Positions 26,553 through 34,917 of a stretch of DNA of 64,000 nucleotides are shown here, piece after piece. Each line of letters begins with the position of its first letter. Position 1 is the first letter of the stretch. Location of the stretch: positions 248,001 through 312,000 of the forward strand of contig NZ_BMSA01000001.1 in NCBI RefSeq assembly GCF_014648915.1. Direction: 5' to 3'. This DNA comes from Streptomyces phaeofaciens. GTDB taxonomy: Bacteria > Actinomycetota > Actinomycetes > Streptomycetales > Streptomycetaceae. The notes beneath the pieces were generated by a model. The model was given only the letters and a program-made list of their open reading frames with translations, was not told the DNA's origin and did no database searches. Made by a program: the position numbers and the translations under genes.

Positions 26553-26587
26553 TGGACAGGTGTCCACTATAACGGGACACCTGTCCA
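26553..26587. promoter_or_regulatory. Large TetR-type operator over a -10 box
   Basis: TGGACAGGTGTCC (26553-26565) and GGACACCTGTCCA (26575-26587) are a perfect 13-base inverted repeat with a 9-base spacer. Each arm is itself a GGACA-N2-TGTCC dyad. On the minus strand the spacer overlaps TATAGT, a good -10 box. Binding would block transcription of DUF1304-tetR. Confidence 0.8.
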
Positions 26588-26611
26588 GGAAGTTCAGCCG
26601 GGTGCCGGGTC

Positions 26612-27838
26612 TCACCCCTCGCTGTAGCCGTCGGCGGCCCGGCGCAGCTCCAGCGCCCGCAGCGCCACCTGCATCTCGAACTGGGCCACCGGGTCCTGGA
26701 GCTGGGCGCCGAAGAGATCGTCGAGCTGGCGCATCCGGTACCGCACGGTCTGCGGGTGGACCGCGAGGCGTACGGCGACCTCGCTCGCGTTGCGCCCCGA
26801 GCCGAGCCAGCTCAGCAGGGTCTCCGCGAGCCGCTCGCGCTGCGGCGGACGCACCTGCTCCAGCGGGCGCAGCCGGCGCTCGGCGAGGGCGTCCGTCAGC
26901 GCGTCGTCGCGCAGCAGGAGCAGCGTGGACAGATGGTCCTGGCAGCGCACCAGCCCGGTGCCCGCCAGCACGCCCCGCCGCATCAGCTCCAGCGTCTCCG
27001 CCGCCCAGCGCAGCGACCGCGCGCCCTCCCGCAGCCCGACCGTCGGCCCCATCGCCGCCGGCAGCCCCTGGAGCGCCCCGGCCACCGCCCGGGCCCGCCC
27101 CGGCCCCTCCGGGTCGGGCACCACCAGCAGGGCGGGCGGCCCCTCGAACCGGGACAGGAACTCCGGCGGCACGATCGGCCGGTCCGCCGCCCGCGGTCCC
27201 GCGTCGATCGCCACCACCGCCACCGCCCGCGGCACCGGCCAGCGCGCGGTGTGCGCCAGGGAGGCGATCGCCTCCACCGACGCCGGCGGATCCGCGGTGA
27301 GCAGATCGATCAGCCGCGACCGCCGCTGGTGGAGCTCGCCGGCCGTGTGCAGCCGCGCCTCCGTGTAGCCCGCCGTCGTCGCGGCCGCCATCTCGTCCAG
27401 ATGCACGAACAGGGCCTCCCCGAAGGCCGCCAGGACGTTGCGCGGCAGCAGATCGGCGTCGACCAGCGCGTTGACCCGGCGCCAGGTCACCCGCGCGCCC
27501 AGCCGCAGCGCCGACTGGAAGGCGTCGAGACTGCGCCCCTCCTCCGCCTCCCCGCGCCCGATGCGCTGGTACGTCGCCTTCACCGGCTTCAGATCGCTGC
27601 CCGGCCGCGCCATCCGCTCCAGGAAACCGCGCAGCGCGTGGTCGACCCCCCGGTGCACACCCTGCGCGTACGCGTCGTCCGACGGGCGCGTGTACTCCGG
27701 GATCTCCGTGCGGATCGCCTCGACCACCTCCTCGGTGATGTCGGTGAAATAGGGCTGTAGATGGGCGTGCAGACCCGCCGGCAGCGCCGCGAACGGTCCT
27801 CCCGCCGGGTCGTCCGCCCTCGCGGCTCTCTTGGGCAC
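26612..27838 (-). CDS. PucR/CdaR-type transcriptional regulator
   Basis: A 408-residue regulator. The N-terminal two-thirds is a helical sensor-like domain (PYFTDITEEVVEAIRTEIPEY..., then GYTEARLHTAGELHQRRSRLIDLL). The C-terminal PucR-type helix-turn-helix is in AETLLSWLGSGRNASEVAVRLAVHPQTVRYRMRQLDDLFG. PucR-class regulators control purine or amino-acid use. The start is GTG 27838 with a weak ribosome site. It lies downstream of, and on the same strand as, the amidohydrolase and APC permease genes, separated by a GC-rich hairpin, and is a candidate regulator for them. Confidence 0.88.
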   Translation of the reverse strand: MPKRAARADDPAGGPFAALPAGLHAHLQPYFTDITEEVVEAIRTEIPEYTRPSDDAYAQGVHRGVDHALRGFLERMARPGSDLKPVKATYQRIGRGEAEEGRSLDAFQSALRLGARVTWRRVNALVDADLLPRNVLAAFGEALFVHLDEMAAATTAGYTEARLHTAGELHQRRSRLIDLLTADPPASVEAIASLAHTARWPVPRAVAVVAIDAGPRAADRPIVPPEFLSRFEGPPALLVVPDPEGPGRARAVAGALQGLPAAMGPTVGLREGARSLRWAAETLELMRRGVLAGTGLVRCQDHLSTLLLLRDDALTDALAERRLRPLEQVRPPQRERLAETLLSWLGSGRNASEVAVRLAVHPQTVRYRMRQLDDLFGAQLQDPVAQFEMQVALRALELRRAADGYSEG

Positions 27839-27884
27839 CCGGCGACGATACCCGCCGGTAACACGCCGGGGCTCATCATCTCCG

Positions 27885-27909
27885 GACAGTTGCCGGGGCC
27901 CCGGCTGTC
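27885..27909 (-). terminator. GC-rich hairpin after the amidohydrolase
   Basis: A 14-base palindrome GCCGGGGCCCCGGC (27892-27905) is flanked by GACAG and TGTC, lengthening the stem. It lies between the amidohydrolase stop and the PucR start. There is no U-tract, so it may be an attenuator rather than a full terminator. Confidence 0.4.
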
Positions 27910-27928
27910 ACCGGCGGACAACGGACGC

Positions 27929-29557
27929 TCAGGCGTCCGGGGCCGTGTGCACCCGCTCGCCGCCCACGTACGTCAGGGCCACCCTCGTCTCCGCGATCGC
28001 CTCCGGCGGCCCCGCGAACGGGTCCCGGTCCAGGACGACCAGGTCCGCGAGCGCTCCCGCCCGCACCTCGCCGGTGTCGTCGAGCCGGTTCACGTACGCC
28101 GAACCCGCCGTGTACGCCGTCAGCGCCTGCGCGAGGGAGATCCGCTCGTCCGGCAGGAACACCGGCCGGGAACCCCCGGGTTCGACCCGGTTGACCGCGA
28201 CATGGATGCCCTGGAGCGGGTCCGGGCTGCTGACCGGCCAGTCGCTGCCCGCCGCGAGCCGTGCCCCCGAGCGCAGCAGCGCCCCGAACGGGTACTGCCG
28301 GCCGGCCCGTTCGGGCCCGAGGAAGGGGATCGTCAGCTCGTCCATCTGCGGTTCGTGCGCCGCCCACAGCGGCTGGATGTTCGCCGTCGCGCCGAGCGCG
28401 GCGAACCGCGGCACGTCGTCGGGGTGCACGACCTGGAGGTGCGCGAGATGCGGCCGGGTGTCGCTCGGCCCGTTCGCGGCCCGCGCCGCCTCGACGGCGT
28501 CCAGGGCGTCGCGCACGGCCCGGTCGCCCAGGGCGTGGAAGTGGCACTGGAATCCGAGCGCGTCCAACTCCGTGACGAATGCCGGGAGTCGGGCGGCGTC
28601 GACGAAGCTGGTGCCCCGATTGGCCGTGGCACAGCCGCAGTTGTCCAGGTACGGGTCGATCAGCGCCGCCGTGCCGTTCTCGGCGACACCGTCCAGCATC
28701 AGCTTCACACTGCCCGCCCGGAACCGTCCGTGACTCAACTCCGCCCGCATCTCGACGAGTTCGGGTATCTGCTCGGCCCCGCGCGCCCGGTCCCACCACA
28801 GGGCGCCCACCACCCGCGCGGTCAGCGAACCGTCCCGGGCGGCGGTGACGTAGGCGTCCGAGGGGTCGGGCATGCCGGGGAAGTTCCCGACGAGGGCGTC
28901 CTGCCAGGCCGTGACACCGAGCGCGTGCAGCCGGCGCTGGGCGTGCAGCAGGGCGGCCAGCCGGTCGGCCGCCGTGGCCGGCGGCGTGATCCGGCCGACC
29001 AGTTGCATCGCCCCCTCCTGGAGCGTCCCGGCCGGCTCCCCGGACGCGGTCCGCTCGATCCGCCCGTCGGCCGGGTCGGGGGTGTCCCGGGTGATGCCGG
29101 CCAGCTCCAGCGCACGGCTGTTGACCCAGGCGCCGTGGTGGTCACGGTTGGGCAGATAGACCGGACGGTCGGGTACGACACCGTCGAGGAGCTCCTTCGT
29201 CGGCGTACCGCCCTCGAACGCCTCCATCGACCAGCCGCCGCCGGTGATCCACTCCCGTCCGGGGTGCGCGTCGGCGTAGGCGCGGACGGCCGCCAGGGTC
29301 TCCCGCGCCGTCCTCGCCCCCGTCAGGTCGCACTGGGACAGTTCGAGTCCGGCCGGCACCGGGTGGACGTGCGCGTCCTGGAAACCCGGCAGCAACAGCC
29401 GCCCGGCGAGGTCCACGACCTCGGTGCGCGGCCCCGCCAGCTCGCGCAGGTCGGCACCGCCGACGGCCGTGATCCGGCCGCCGGTGACGGCCACGGCGCT
29501 CGCCCGGCCGTGGGGCGTGAGGACGGGGCCGCCGATGAACAGAAGGTCTGCGTACAT
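27929..29557 (-). CDS. YtcJ-type amidohydrolase
   Basis: A 542-residue metal-dependent amidohydrolase of the amidohydrolase-3/YtcJ group. Seen: the HxH metal motif in PGFQDAHVHP near residues 58-67, further His ligands in HFHALGD and LAHLQVVHPDD, and the catalytic Asp in LAAGSDWPVSSPDP. These enzymes hydrolyse N-acyl or amide bonds of small molecules; the substrate is unknown. The ATG at 29557 has AGGAAAC upstream. An APC permease starts its coding end 20 bases upstream on the same strand, so uptake and hydrolysis of the same compound is a reasonable inference. Confidence 0.9.
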   Translation of the reverse strand: MYADLLFIGGPVLTPHGRASAVAVTGGRITAVGGADLRELAGPRTEVVDLAGRLLLPGFQDAHVHPVPAGLELSQCDLTGARTARETLAAVRAYADAHPGREWITGGGWSMEAFEGGTPTKELLDGVVPDRPVYLPNRDHHGAWVNSRALELAGITRDTPDPADGRIERTASGEPAGTLQEGAMQLVGRITPPATAADRLAALLHAQRRLHALGVTAWQDALVGNFPGMPDPSDAYVTAARDGSLTARVVGALWWDRARGAEQIPELVEMRAELSHGRFRAGSVKLMLDGVAENGTAALIDPYLDNCGCATANRGTSFVDAARLPAFVTELDALGFQCHFHALGDRAVRDALDAVEAARAANGPSDTRPHLAHLQVVHPDDVPRFAALGATANIQPLWAAHEPQMDELTIPFLGPERAGRQYPFGALLRSGARLAAGSDWPVSSPDPLQGIHVAVNRVEPGGSRPVFLPDERISLAQALTAYTAGSAYVNRLDDTGEVRAGALADLVVLDRDPFAGPPEAIAETRVALTYVGGERVHTAPDA

Positions 29558-29577
29558 GGTCCGTTTCCTGGGAGAGG

Positions 29578-31077
29578 TCAGTGCGTGGTCAGCAGCCGGG
29601 GCGCGTCGGCGTCGGTGCCGGTGCCCGTGCGGAAGTACGGGGACCTGCGCACCCACTTGGCCCACGCGGCGGCCACGAAACCCGACACGATCATCGCGAG
29701 GGGGGTGAGCAGCAGGAACCAGCCGTTGTCCGGGCTGAGTTCGAGATGGTCGGCGGAGGTGTAGAAGGACCAGCCGAGATAGCCGCCGAGGCCCAGGAGC
29801 GCGGCCGCGCTCAGCGTCGGCAGCACCACCGCGCGCACCCCCTGCCGCCAGTCCTCCCGCAGCAGGCCCCGGAAGCGCACGGCCGCCGCGAGCGCGGTGA
29901 GCGCGTACGACAGGGCGACGACGATGCCGACCGCGTTCACCGTCGCCATGATCATGTCGGCGAGGCGCGGGATCACCAGGGCCAGCGCGGCCGTCGCCGC
30001 GGCCAGTGCCCCGATCAGCAGGGTCCCGGCGGCCGGAGTGCCGTACCGCGCGCTGACCCTGGACCAGACGGGTCCGAGCGTACGGTCCCGGCTCATCGCG
30101 AACATCCCCCGCGCCGTCGGGATCACCCCCGCCTGGAGCGAGGCCACCGCCGAGAACATCAGGGCCACCAGCGGCAGCGCGGCCAGCGGCTGCGAGGCCA
30201 GCCGTTCGCCGAAGTAGGCGAGCCCCTGTGCGCCGTGCCCGGCCAGCTCCTCCTCGGACAGCACCCGCTGGAAGGCGACCGAGCCGAGCAGGAACAGCAC
30301 CAGCATCGTCACCAGCGTGATCAGGCCCGCCCGGGAGGCGTCGCGCGGGTCGCGGACCTCCTCGCTGACGCTGAACGCGGCCTCGAAACCCCAGTAGCAG
30401 AACACCGACAGCAGCAGTCCCTGCGCCAGCGCCTGCGCCGACGGCAGGGCGAACGGGTCGAACCAGCTCCAGCTGAACGCGTGCGGCCCGGTGACGATGC
30501 CGTAGCCGCAGAAACCCAGCAGCACCACGTACTCGAAGACCAGCAGCCCGGTCTGGAGTCGCGCGGCGGTGCGGATGCCGGTGACGGCCGTCAGGGTGAC
30601 CGCCACCAGGACCACCAGGCCCAGCAGGGTCGTCTGGGCCGTGGACCCCGGGTCGAGCGCGAGCCCGCCGACCGCGTGGATCCCGGCGTCCCCGGCCAGC
30701 TGGATCAGCGCCGAACCGGTCACCGCCGTGGTGTACGCGAGGAACGCGATCGTCGCCACGATGTTCACCCAGCCGACCAGGAAGCCGAGCCACGGGGTGA
30801 GCGAACGGCCCACCCAGACATAGCCGTTGCCGGCGTTCGGCTCGACGCGGTTGAGCCGGGAGTAGGCGCCCGCGATGCCCAGCACCGGCAGGAACGCCAG
30901 CAGCATGATCGCCGGCAGATGCAGTCCGACCACACCGGCCGTGACACCGAGGCCGATGCCGATGCTGGTGGTGGCCGCCGTACTGGACGCGGCGATCGCG
31001 ATCCCGTCGAGCACACCGAGGGACCTGCGCAGTACGGGCCGCGCGGGAGGGTCGACACCGTAGGGCTTGTCGGTCAT
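29578..31077 (-). CDS. APC-family amino acid/amine permease
   Basis: A 499-residue integral membrane transporter with about twelve hydrophobic segments. The first TM region, GIAIAASSTAATTSIGIGLGVTAG, holds the Gly-rich unwound segment typical of the APC superfamily; ANAGNGYVWVGRSLTPWLGFLVGW-like and SVFCYWGFEAAFSVSEEVRDP blocks are also typical. It likely imports an amino acid or amine. The ATG at 31077 is preceded by GGAGTG. It forms an operon with the amidohydrolase and faces a TetR gene across a promoter region with an operator-like dyad. Confidence 0.92.
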   Translation of the reverse strand: MTDKPYGVDPPARPVLRRSLGVLDGIAIAASSTAATTSIGIGLGVTAGVVGLHLPAIMLLAFLPVLGIAGAYSRLNRVEPNAGNGYVWVGRSLTPWLGFLVGWVNIVATIAFLAYTTAVTGSALIQLAGDAGIHAVGGLALDPGSTAQTTLLGLVVLVAVTLTAVTGIRTAARLQTGLLVFEYVVLLGFCGYGIVTGPHAFSWSWFDPFALPSAQALAQGLLLSVFCYWGFEAAFSVSEEVRDPRDASRAGLITLVTMLVLFLLGSVAFQRVLSEEELAGHGAQGLAYFGERLASQPLAALPLVALMFSAVASLQAGVIPTARGMFAMSRDRTLGPVWSRVSARYGTPAAGTLLIGALAAATAALALVIPRLADMIMATVNAVGIVVALSYALTALAAAVRFRGLLREDWRQGVRAVVLPTLSAAALLGLGGYLGWSFYTSADHLELSPDNGWFLLLTPLAMIVSGFVAAAWAKWVRRSPYFRTGTGTDADAPRLLTTH

Positions 31078-31146
31078 GGCCAGCACTCCGCTCGCGCCGG
31101 GGGGCCTGGACGGCCCCGGTGAACGCAGATGAAACCGGCAGGGGAC

Positions 31147-31175
31147 TTAACAGGTCAACGGTGTTGTCATAAGGT
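31147..31175 (+). promoter_or_regulatory. Promoter with embedded dyad upstream of tetR
   Basis: TTAACA (31147-31152) and TAAGGT (31170-31175) have a 17-base spacer, a good primary-sigma promoter for the TetR gene. The spacer contains GTCAAC-GGT-GTTGTC, a dyad with one mismatch, suited to autorepression and control of the divergent permease operon. Confidence 0.65.
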
Positions 31176-31255
31176 GCGCTGTCAGGAGGACCGTGCGGAG
31201 AAGTGCCCACGACCCCGCACCCCCCGCATCTCGTACCCGGCACCGGAGGCGTCCC

Positions 31256-31975
31256 ATGACCGAGCGTGTCGTCCCGCCCGACGCCCGTCGGCGCAGGCGG
31301 CCCACCAAGCAGGGCGTCGTGCTGTCCGAGGAACTGATCGTCGAGACGGCGCTGCGGCTGATCGAGGAGCACGGGGCCGAGGCGCTCTCCGTCCGCCGGC
31401 TCGGCCGGGCCCTCGGCGCCGACCCCAGCAGCCTCTACCGGTACTTCCGGCGCACCGACGACCTGATGCTGGCCGTCGCCGACGAACTGATCGGCCGGAC
31501 CCTGCGCGCCTGGCGGCCCACCGGCGACTGGCGCGCCGACCTGCGCGACCTCGGCCTCAGCATGCACGCGGGGGCACTCGCCCACCCCAGGGCCGCCACG
31601 CTCAGCGCCTACCGGGTCACCGGGCGGGTCCACGAGATCCAGGCCGTGGAGACCATCCTCGGCGTCCTGCGCGACGGCGGCTTCCCCGACGCCGAGGCGG
31701 TCCGGATCTACCACACGTTCGTCGACCAGACTCTCGCCTTCGGCGCGCTGGACTCCGCGAGCGTCGCCCTGCCCGACCAGGCGCGGGAGGCGGAGGCAGA
31801 GGTGTGGCGGACGACGTACGGGCGGCTGCCCGCGACCACCCACCCGCATGTCGCGGCGACGGCCCCGCACCTGCTGGAGTCGATGCGGCACAGCTCCTAC
31901 CCGGCCGCACTGGACCTGCTGCTCGAAGCTGCCGAGGCCCGGCTGGCGGCCGTCAGGGGGCGGACCGGCGGCTGA
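31256..31975 (+). CDS. TetR/AcrR-family regulator (TetR_C-type)
   Basis: A 239-residue TetR-type repressor. The HTH is in LSVRRLGRALGADPSSLYRYFRRTDDLMLAVADEL near residues 45-80, after a basic N-terminal arm. The C-terminal domain resembles that of TetR proper (WRPTGDWRADLRDLGLSMHAGALAHP). The ATG at 31256 has GGAGG at proper distance. It is divergent from the permease/amidohydrolase operon and is their most direct candidate repressor. Confidence 0.9.
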   Translation: MTERVVPPDARRRRRPTKQGVVLSEELIVETALRLIEEHGAEALSVRRLGRALGADPSSLYRYFRRTDDLMLAVADELIGRTLRAWRPTGDWRADLRDLGLSMHAGALAHPRAATLSAYRVTGRVHEIQAVETILGVLRDGGFPDAEAVRIYHTFVDQTLAFGALDSASVALPDQAREAEAEVWRTTYGRLPATTHPHVAATAPHLLESMRHSSYPAALDLLLEAAEARLAAVRGRTGG

Positions 31976-31991
31976 TGGCCACACTGGAAGC

Positions 31992-32474
31992 ATGACCCGA
32001 GCACCGGCCCGCCCCGCGCGGCAGCGCAAGCACGACACGCTCCACCGGCTGGAGGAGGACGAGGACGCGTGGGTCGCCACGGCCGCCGTGAACAGCGCGG
32101 ACGGCGACGACGGCGCCGTTCCCTGGCTCGTCCCGCTCTCCTTCGTCTGGGACGGCGCGACCCTGCTGATCGCGACCCCCGCGGCCAGCCCCACCGGCCG
32201 CAACCTGCTGGCCGGCGGCGCCGTGCGCCTCGGCCTCGGCCCCACCACCGACGTCGTCATGATCGAGGGCACGGCCGTGGCCGTGACGCCCGCCGACCTG
32301 CCGGAGGAGGACGCGGAGATCTTCGCGGGCAAGACCGGCTTCGACCCGCGCGAACTCCCCGAGCCCTACCTGTACTTCTACGTCCACCCGCGCCGGGTCC
32401 AGGCCTGGCGGACCCGCGCCGAGATCCCGGGCCGCGAGCTGATGCGGGACGGGGAGTGGCTGGTGGCCGACTGA
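31992..32474 (+). CDS. PPOX-class (flavin/F420-dependent) oxidoreductase
   Basis: A 160-residue split-barrel protein of the pyridoxamine 5'-phosphate oxidase superfamily. Seen: DAWVATAAVN, PWLVPLSFVWDGATLLIATPAASPTGRNL and the FYVHPRRVQAWRTRAEI end. In actinomycetes such small members often bind F420 or FMN and reduce small substrates; the cofactor is unproven. The gene starts 17 bases after the TetR stop, with a GGAAG ribosome site, and is probably cotranscribed. Confidence 0.85.
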   Translation: MTRAPARPARQRKHDTLHRLEEDEDAWVATAAVNSADGDDGAVPWLVPLSFVWDGATLLIATPAASPTGRNLLAGGAVRLGLGPTTDVVMIEGTAVAVTPADLPEEDAEIFAGKTGFDPRELPEPYLYFYVHPRRVQAWRTRAEIPGRELMRDGEWLVAD

Positions 32475-32525
32475 AACCGGGGTATCCGCACGGTCCGGGG
32501 CGGGTGCGTCACCACGGCGGCGTCC

Positions 32526-32591
32526 GCCTCGGCCGTCGCGAGGGCCCCGCCTCGGCCGTGACGAGGGCCCGCCCGGCCGTGACGAGGGCCC
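32526..32591. repeat. Three tandem 21-23-base repeats
   Basis: Units begin at 32526, 32549 and 32571 and share GGCCGTGACGAGGGCCC with small changes; a decayed fourth copy follows. The array is non-coding, between two convergent genes. Confidence 0.7.
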
Positions 32592-32635
32592 GCCCCGCCG
32601 TCGTGCGCGTGCCTGCTCCAGCCGTCGTGGGCGCG

Positions 32636-32944
32636 TCAGTCGCGGCCGCCCTTCTCCTTCGCCGGCCACACCCCCGTGTGCCGTTCGATGGCCAGCGCGC
32701 CGGTGCGGTCGGCGGCGCTGCGGGCTGCCGCGAAGAGGGCGCCCTGGACCGCCGCGGCGAGGATGACCTCGCCCCAGCCGCGGTCGCGGTCCAGGGCGTC
32801 GGGGGCGTCGTCCTCGTGGCGGAGTGCCTTCCAGGCCGTACGGAAGGCATAGCCCGCGAGGGCTCCGCCGGCCCAGCCGAAGACGAAACCGACGGGCTGG
32901 TAGATCAGGGGGAGTTTCCGCTTCGCGCTCTTCTTCCTGGCCAC
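32636..32944 (-). CDS. DUF4235 small membrane protein
   Basis: A 102-residue protein of the DUF4235 family with two hydrophobic segments, PVGFVFGWAGGALAGYAFRTAW and VILAAAVQGALFAAARSA. A basic MARKKSAKRKLP start suggests an inside N-terminus. The function is unknown. The GTG at 32944 follows a strong GAGGAGAG site. The gene stands alone upstream of a terminator-bearing gap. Confidence 0.85.
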   Translation of the reverse strand: MARKKSAKRKLPLIYQPVGFVFGWAGGALAGYAFRTAWKALRHEDDAPDALDRDRGWGEVILAAAVQGALFAAARSAADRTGALAIERHTGVWPAKEKGGRD

Positions 32945-33117
32945 GTTGCTCTCCTCACCGGTCAGGGGCGACCCGGGCCGGGCCCTCCTCGTCCGCACGG
33001 CTGGTCGTCCGCACGGACAGGCCTCCGAACCCGGTTCTCCACCAGCCTCCACCGGGTACGGGGGCCGGCGCGACCGAGAACGCCGGACCGGCCGTCCCGC
33101 CCGGAGGCATGGAAGAA

Positions 33118-33146
33118 CCCCGCCGCGACGGGGGAGCGCGGCGGGG
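33118..33146 (-). terminator. Terminator after the nitroreductase-like gene
   Basis: CCCCGCCGCG pairs perfectly with CGCGGCGGGG around a 9-base loop. On the minus strand it is followed by TTCTTCC and lies 92 bases past the nitroreductase stop. Confidence 0.65.
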
Positions 33147-33237
33147 CCTGACTCTCCGGTGCCCGGTCCGGGCCCGTTCATGCGTGCCCCGCGACAGATT
33201 TTTCTACGGTTCTCCCGCGGGGCGCCGTCCGCCCGCG

Positions 33238-33684
33238 TCAGCCGGCGGCCGGCTCCACGATGAACACCGGGATCTCCCGGTCCGTGCGCTCCTGGTACTC
33301 GGCGTAGGGCGGGTACGCGGCGACGGCACGCTCCCACCACTCGGCCTTCTCCGCACCGGTGACCTCACGGGCCGTCATGTCCTGCTTCTTCGGTCCGTCC
33401 TGGAGTTCCACCTGCGGGTCGGCCTTGACGTTGTGGTACCAGACCGGGTGCCGGGGTGCCCCGCCCTGGGAGGCGACCAGGGCATAGCGCCCGTCGTGTT
33501 CGACCCGCATCAGCGGGGTCTTGCGGATCTTCCCGCTGCGCGCGCCCCGAGTGGTCACCAGGACGACGGGCATCCCCGTCTCCCTCAGTGTCGTCCCCTC
33601 GGTGCCGCCGGAGCTCTCGTACAGTTCCACCTGCTCGCGCACCCACTGGGTCGGGCTGGGCTCGTACTCGCCTTCGAGCGGCAT
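33238..33684 (-). CDS. Nitroreductase-family deazaflavin-dependent oxidoreductase
   Basis: A 148-residue protein of the Ddn-like DUF385 family, which binds coenzyme F420. Seen: [38 protein letters not shown], the [18 protein letters not shown] block, and Y-rich [24 protein letters not shown] near the end. All are family landmarks for the F420-binding split barrel. The ATG at 33684 follows AGAGGA; an upstream ATG at 33702 lacks a ribosome site. The natural substrate is unknown. It is divergent from a SnoaL-like gene. Confidence 0.92.
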   Translation of the reverse strand: MPLEGEYEPSPTQWVREQVELYESSGGTEGTTLRETGMPVVLVTTRGARSGKIRKTPLMRVEHDGRYALVASQGGAPRHPVWYHNVKADPQVELQDGPKKQDMTAREVTGAEKAEWWERAVAAYPPYAEYQERTDREIPVFIVEPAAG

Positions 33685-33770
33685 GGCATCCGTCCTCTTC
33701 ATGATGTGGTCGGTCCGACTGCTGGATGCTTCAACACCGGAACTTCCAGGATTCATCCACCCCGGTTCCC

Positions 33771-33785
33771 TTACCCCTCGGGTAA
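33771..33785. promoter_or_regulatory. Perfect 15-base palindrome before the SnoaL-like gene
   Basis: TTACCCCTCGGGTAA consists of TTACCC, a CTC centre and GGGTAA. It lies 36 bases before the start codon in the divergent gap and is an operator candidate. No regulator gene is adjacent. Confidence 0.45.
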
Positions 33786-33821
33786 TCGCCACGAGCCCGG
33801 CCCCTGCGGCACAGTCGGGCC

Positions 33822-34286
33822 ATGACGAAGCCGACGCCCGCCCCGACCGCCACCGCCCCGACCGCCACCGCCGCCACCCGCTCCGTCGTCGAGGAGCTGC
33901 TGCGCAGGATCGCCGAGGGCGACGCCGACCGGATCGCCGAGCTGTACGCCGACGGCGCCGACTGGAGGCTGAACTGGCCCGAGCAGGAGCACGGACGCGC
34001 CGCCACGCCCTGGATCCGGCACCGTGCCACCCGCGCCGACGCGGCCGCCCACTACCGGGAACTGGCCGCCCACCATGTGCCGGGCGAGGCCGGCACCCGG
34101 GTCGAGCGGATCCTCGTCGACGGCGCCGACGCGGTGGTGCTGGGCGAGATCCGGCAGACGGCCGCCCCGACCGGGCGCCCGTACCGGGCCAGGTTCGCCC
34201 TGCATCTCACCGTCGCGGACGGCCGCGTCGTCCGCCACCACGTGTACGAGGACAGCCTGGCGGTGGCCGACGCGTTCACCGCGTGA
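33822..34286 (+). CDS. SnoaL/NTF2-like protein
   Basis: A 154-residue protein with a Thr/Ala/Pro-rich start and an NTF2-like cone fold: [32 protein letters not shown] at the front and [48 protein letters not shown] at the end. Such domains act as ketosteroid isomerase-like or polyketide cyclase-like enzymes, or as ligand-binding domains. The function is unknown. The ATG at 33822 is used; upstream is a 15-base palindrome. The gene ends 7 bases from the convergent LysE gene. Confidence 0.82.
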   Translation: MTKPTPAPTATAPTATAATRSVVEELLRRIAEGDADRIAELYADGADWRLNWPEQEHGRAATPWIRHRATRADAAAHYRELAAHHVPGEAGTRVERILVDGADAVVLGEIRQTAAPTGRPYRARFALHLTVADGRVVRHHVYEDSLAVADAFTA

Positions 34287-34293
34287 CGGCGGG

Positions 34294-34917
34294 CTACCCG
34301 AGCATGCCCGCCGCCAGCACGGTCATCACCGTGCTCGACAGCAGCGCCGTGACCAGCCGTCCCCGGTGGCCGGTGAGCATCCGGCCCAGCAGCGCGCCGC
34401 CCCCGGCGACCAGCACCTGCCAGCTCGCGGACGCGGCGAAGGCCGCCAGCACGAACACCCCCTGCTCCAGTGGTCGTACCGCGTCCGAGGCGCCGGTGCC
34501 GAGGACCAGGGCGGTGAAGTAGACGACGGTGGCCGGATTGAGCAGGGTGATGCCGAGCAGATTCAGATAGGCCCGCCAGGGGTTCGGCGGAGCCGGCAGG
34601 GACCGGACGGCGGCATGGCGCGCCCGGTAGGCGCGTACGGCGCTCAGCGCGCCCCACGCGGCCAGGGCCAGCAGCACCAGGGCCGAGGCCCAGCGCAGCG
34701 GCACCAGCACCGGCCGCAGCGCGGCGGCGACGGCGGAGCCGCCGACCGTGGCCACCAGGGCGTAGAGCCCGTCGGCGGTGGCGACGCCGAGGGCGGCGCA
34801 CACACCGGTGCGCAGGGTGGTCCGGGCGGTCAGGGAGACGAGGTAGGTCGCGACGGCGCCGACGGGCACGGCGATGCCGTAGCCCGCGACCAGGCCCGCG
34901 ACGAGCGCGGCCGTCAC
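34294..34917 (-). CDS. LysE-family translocator
   Basis: A 207-residue membrane exporter of the LysE/RhtB superfamily with about six hydrophobic segments: GLVAGYGIAVPVGAVATYLV, GVATADGLYALVATVG, SALVLLALAAWGAL, the LNLLGITLLNPATVVYFTALVLG block with its family-typical NP, VFVLAAFAASASWQVLVAGGGALLG and VTALLSSTVMTVLAAGMLG. It likely exports an amino acid or small amphipathic compound. The GTG start at 34917 overlaps the TGA of a 35-codon upstream frame, so translational coupling is possible. Confidence 0.88.
   Translation of the reverse strand: MTAALVAGLVAGYGIAVPVGAVATYLVSLTARTTLRTGVCAALGVATADGLYALVATVGGSAVAAALRPVLVPLRWASALVLLALAAWGALSAVRAYRARHAAVRSLPAPPNPWRAYLNLLGITLLNPATVVYFTALVLGTGASDAVRPLEQGVFVLAAFAASASWQVLVAGGGALLGRMLTGHRGRLVTALLSSTVMTVLAAGMLG

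Noticed and set aside
27929..32332. A 1467-codon minus-strand frame extending beyond the amidohydrolase
   Set aside because: Only the part from 29557 encodes the amidohydrolase; the rest runs out of frame through the permease gene and antisense to tetR.
33765..33785. GGTT...GGGTAA as a SigB-type promoter
   Set aside because: The spacer is about 12 bases, too short for the usual 14-16; the palindrome explanation is better.
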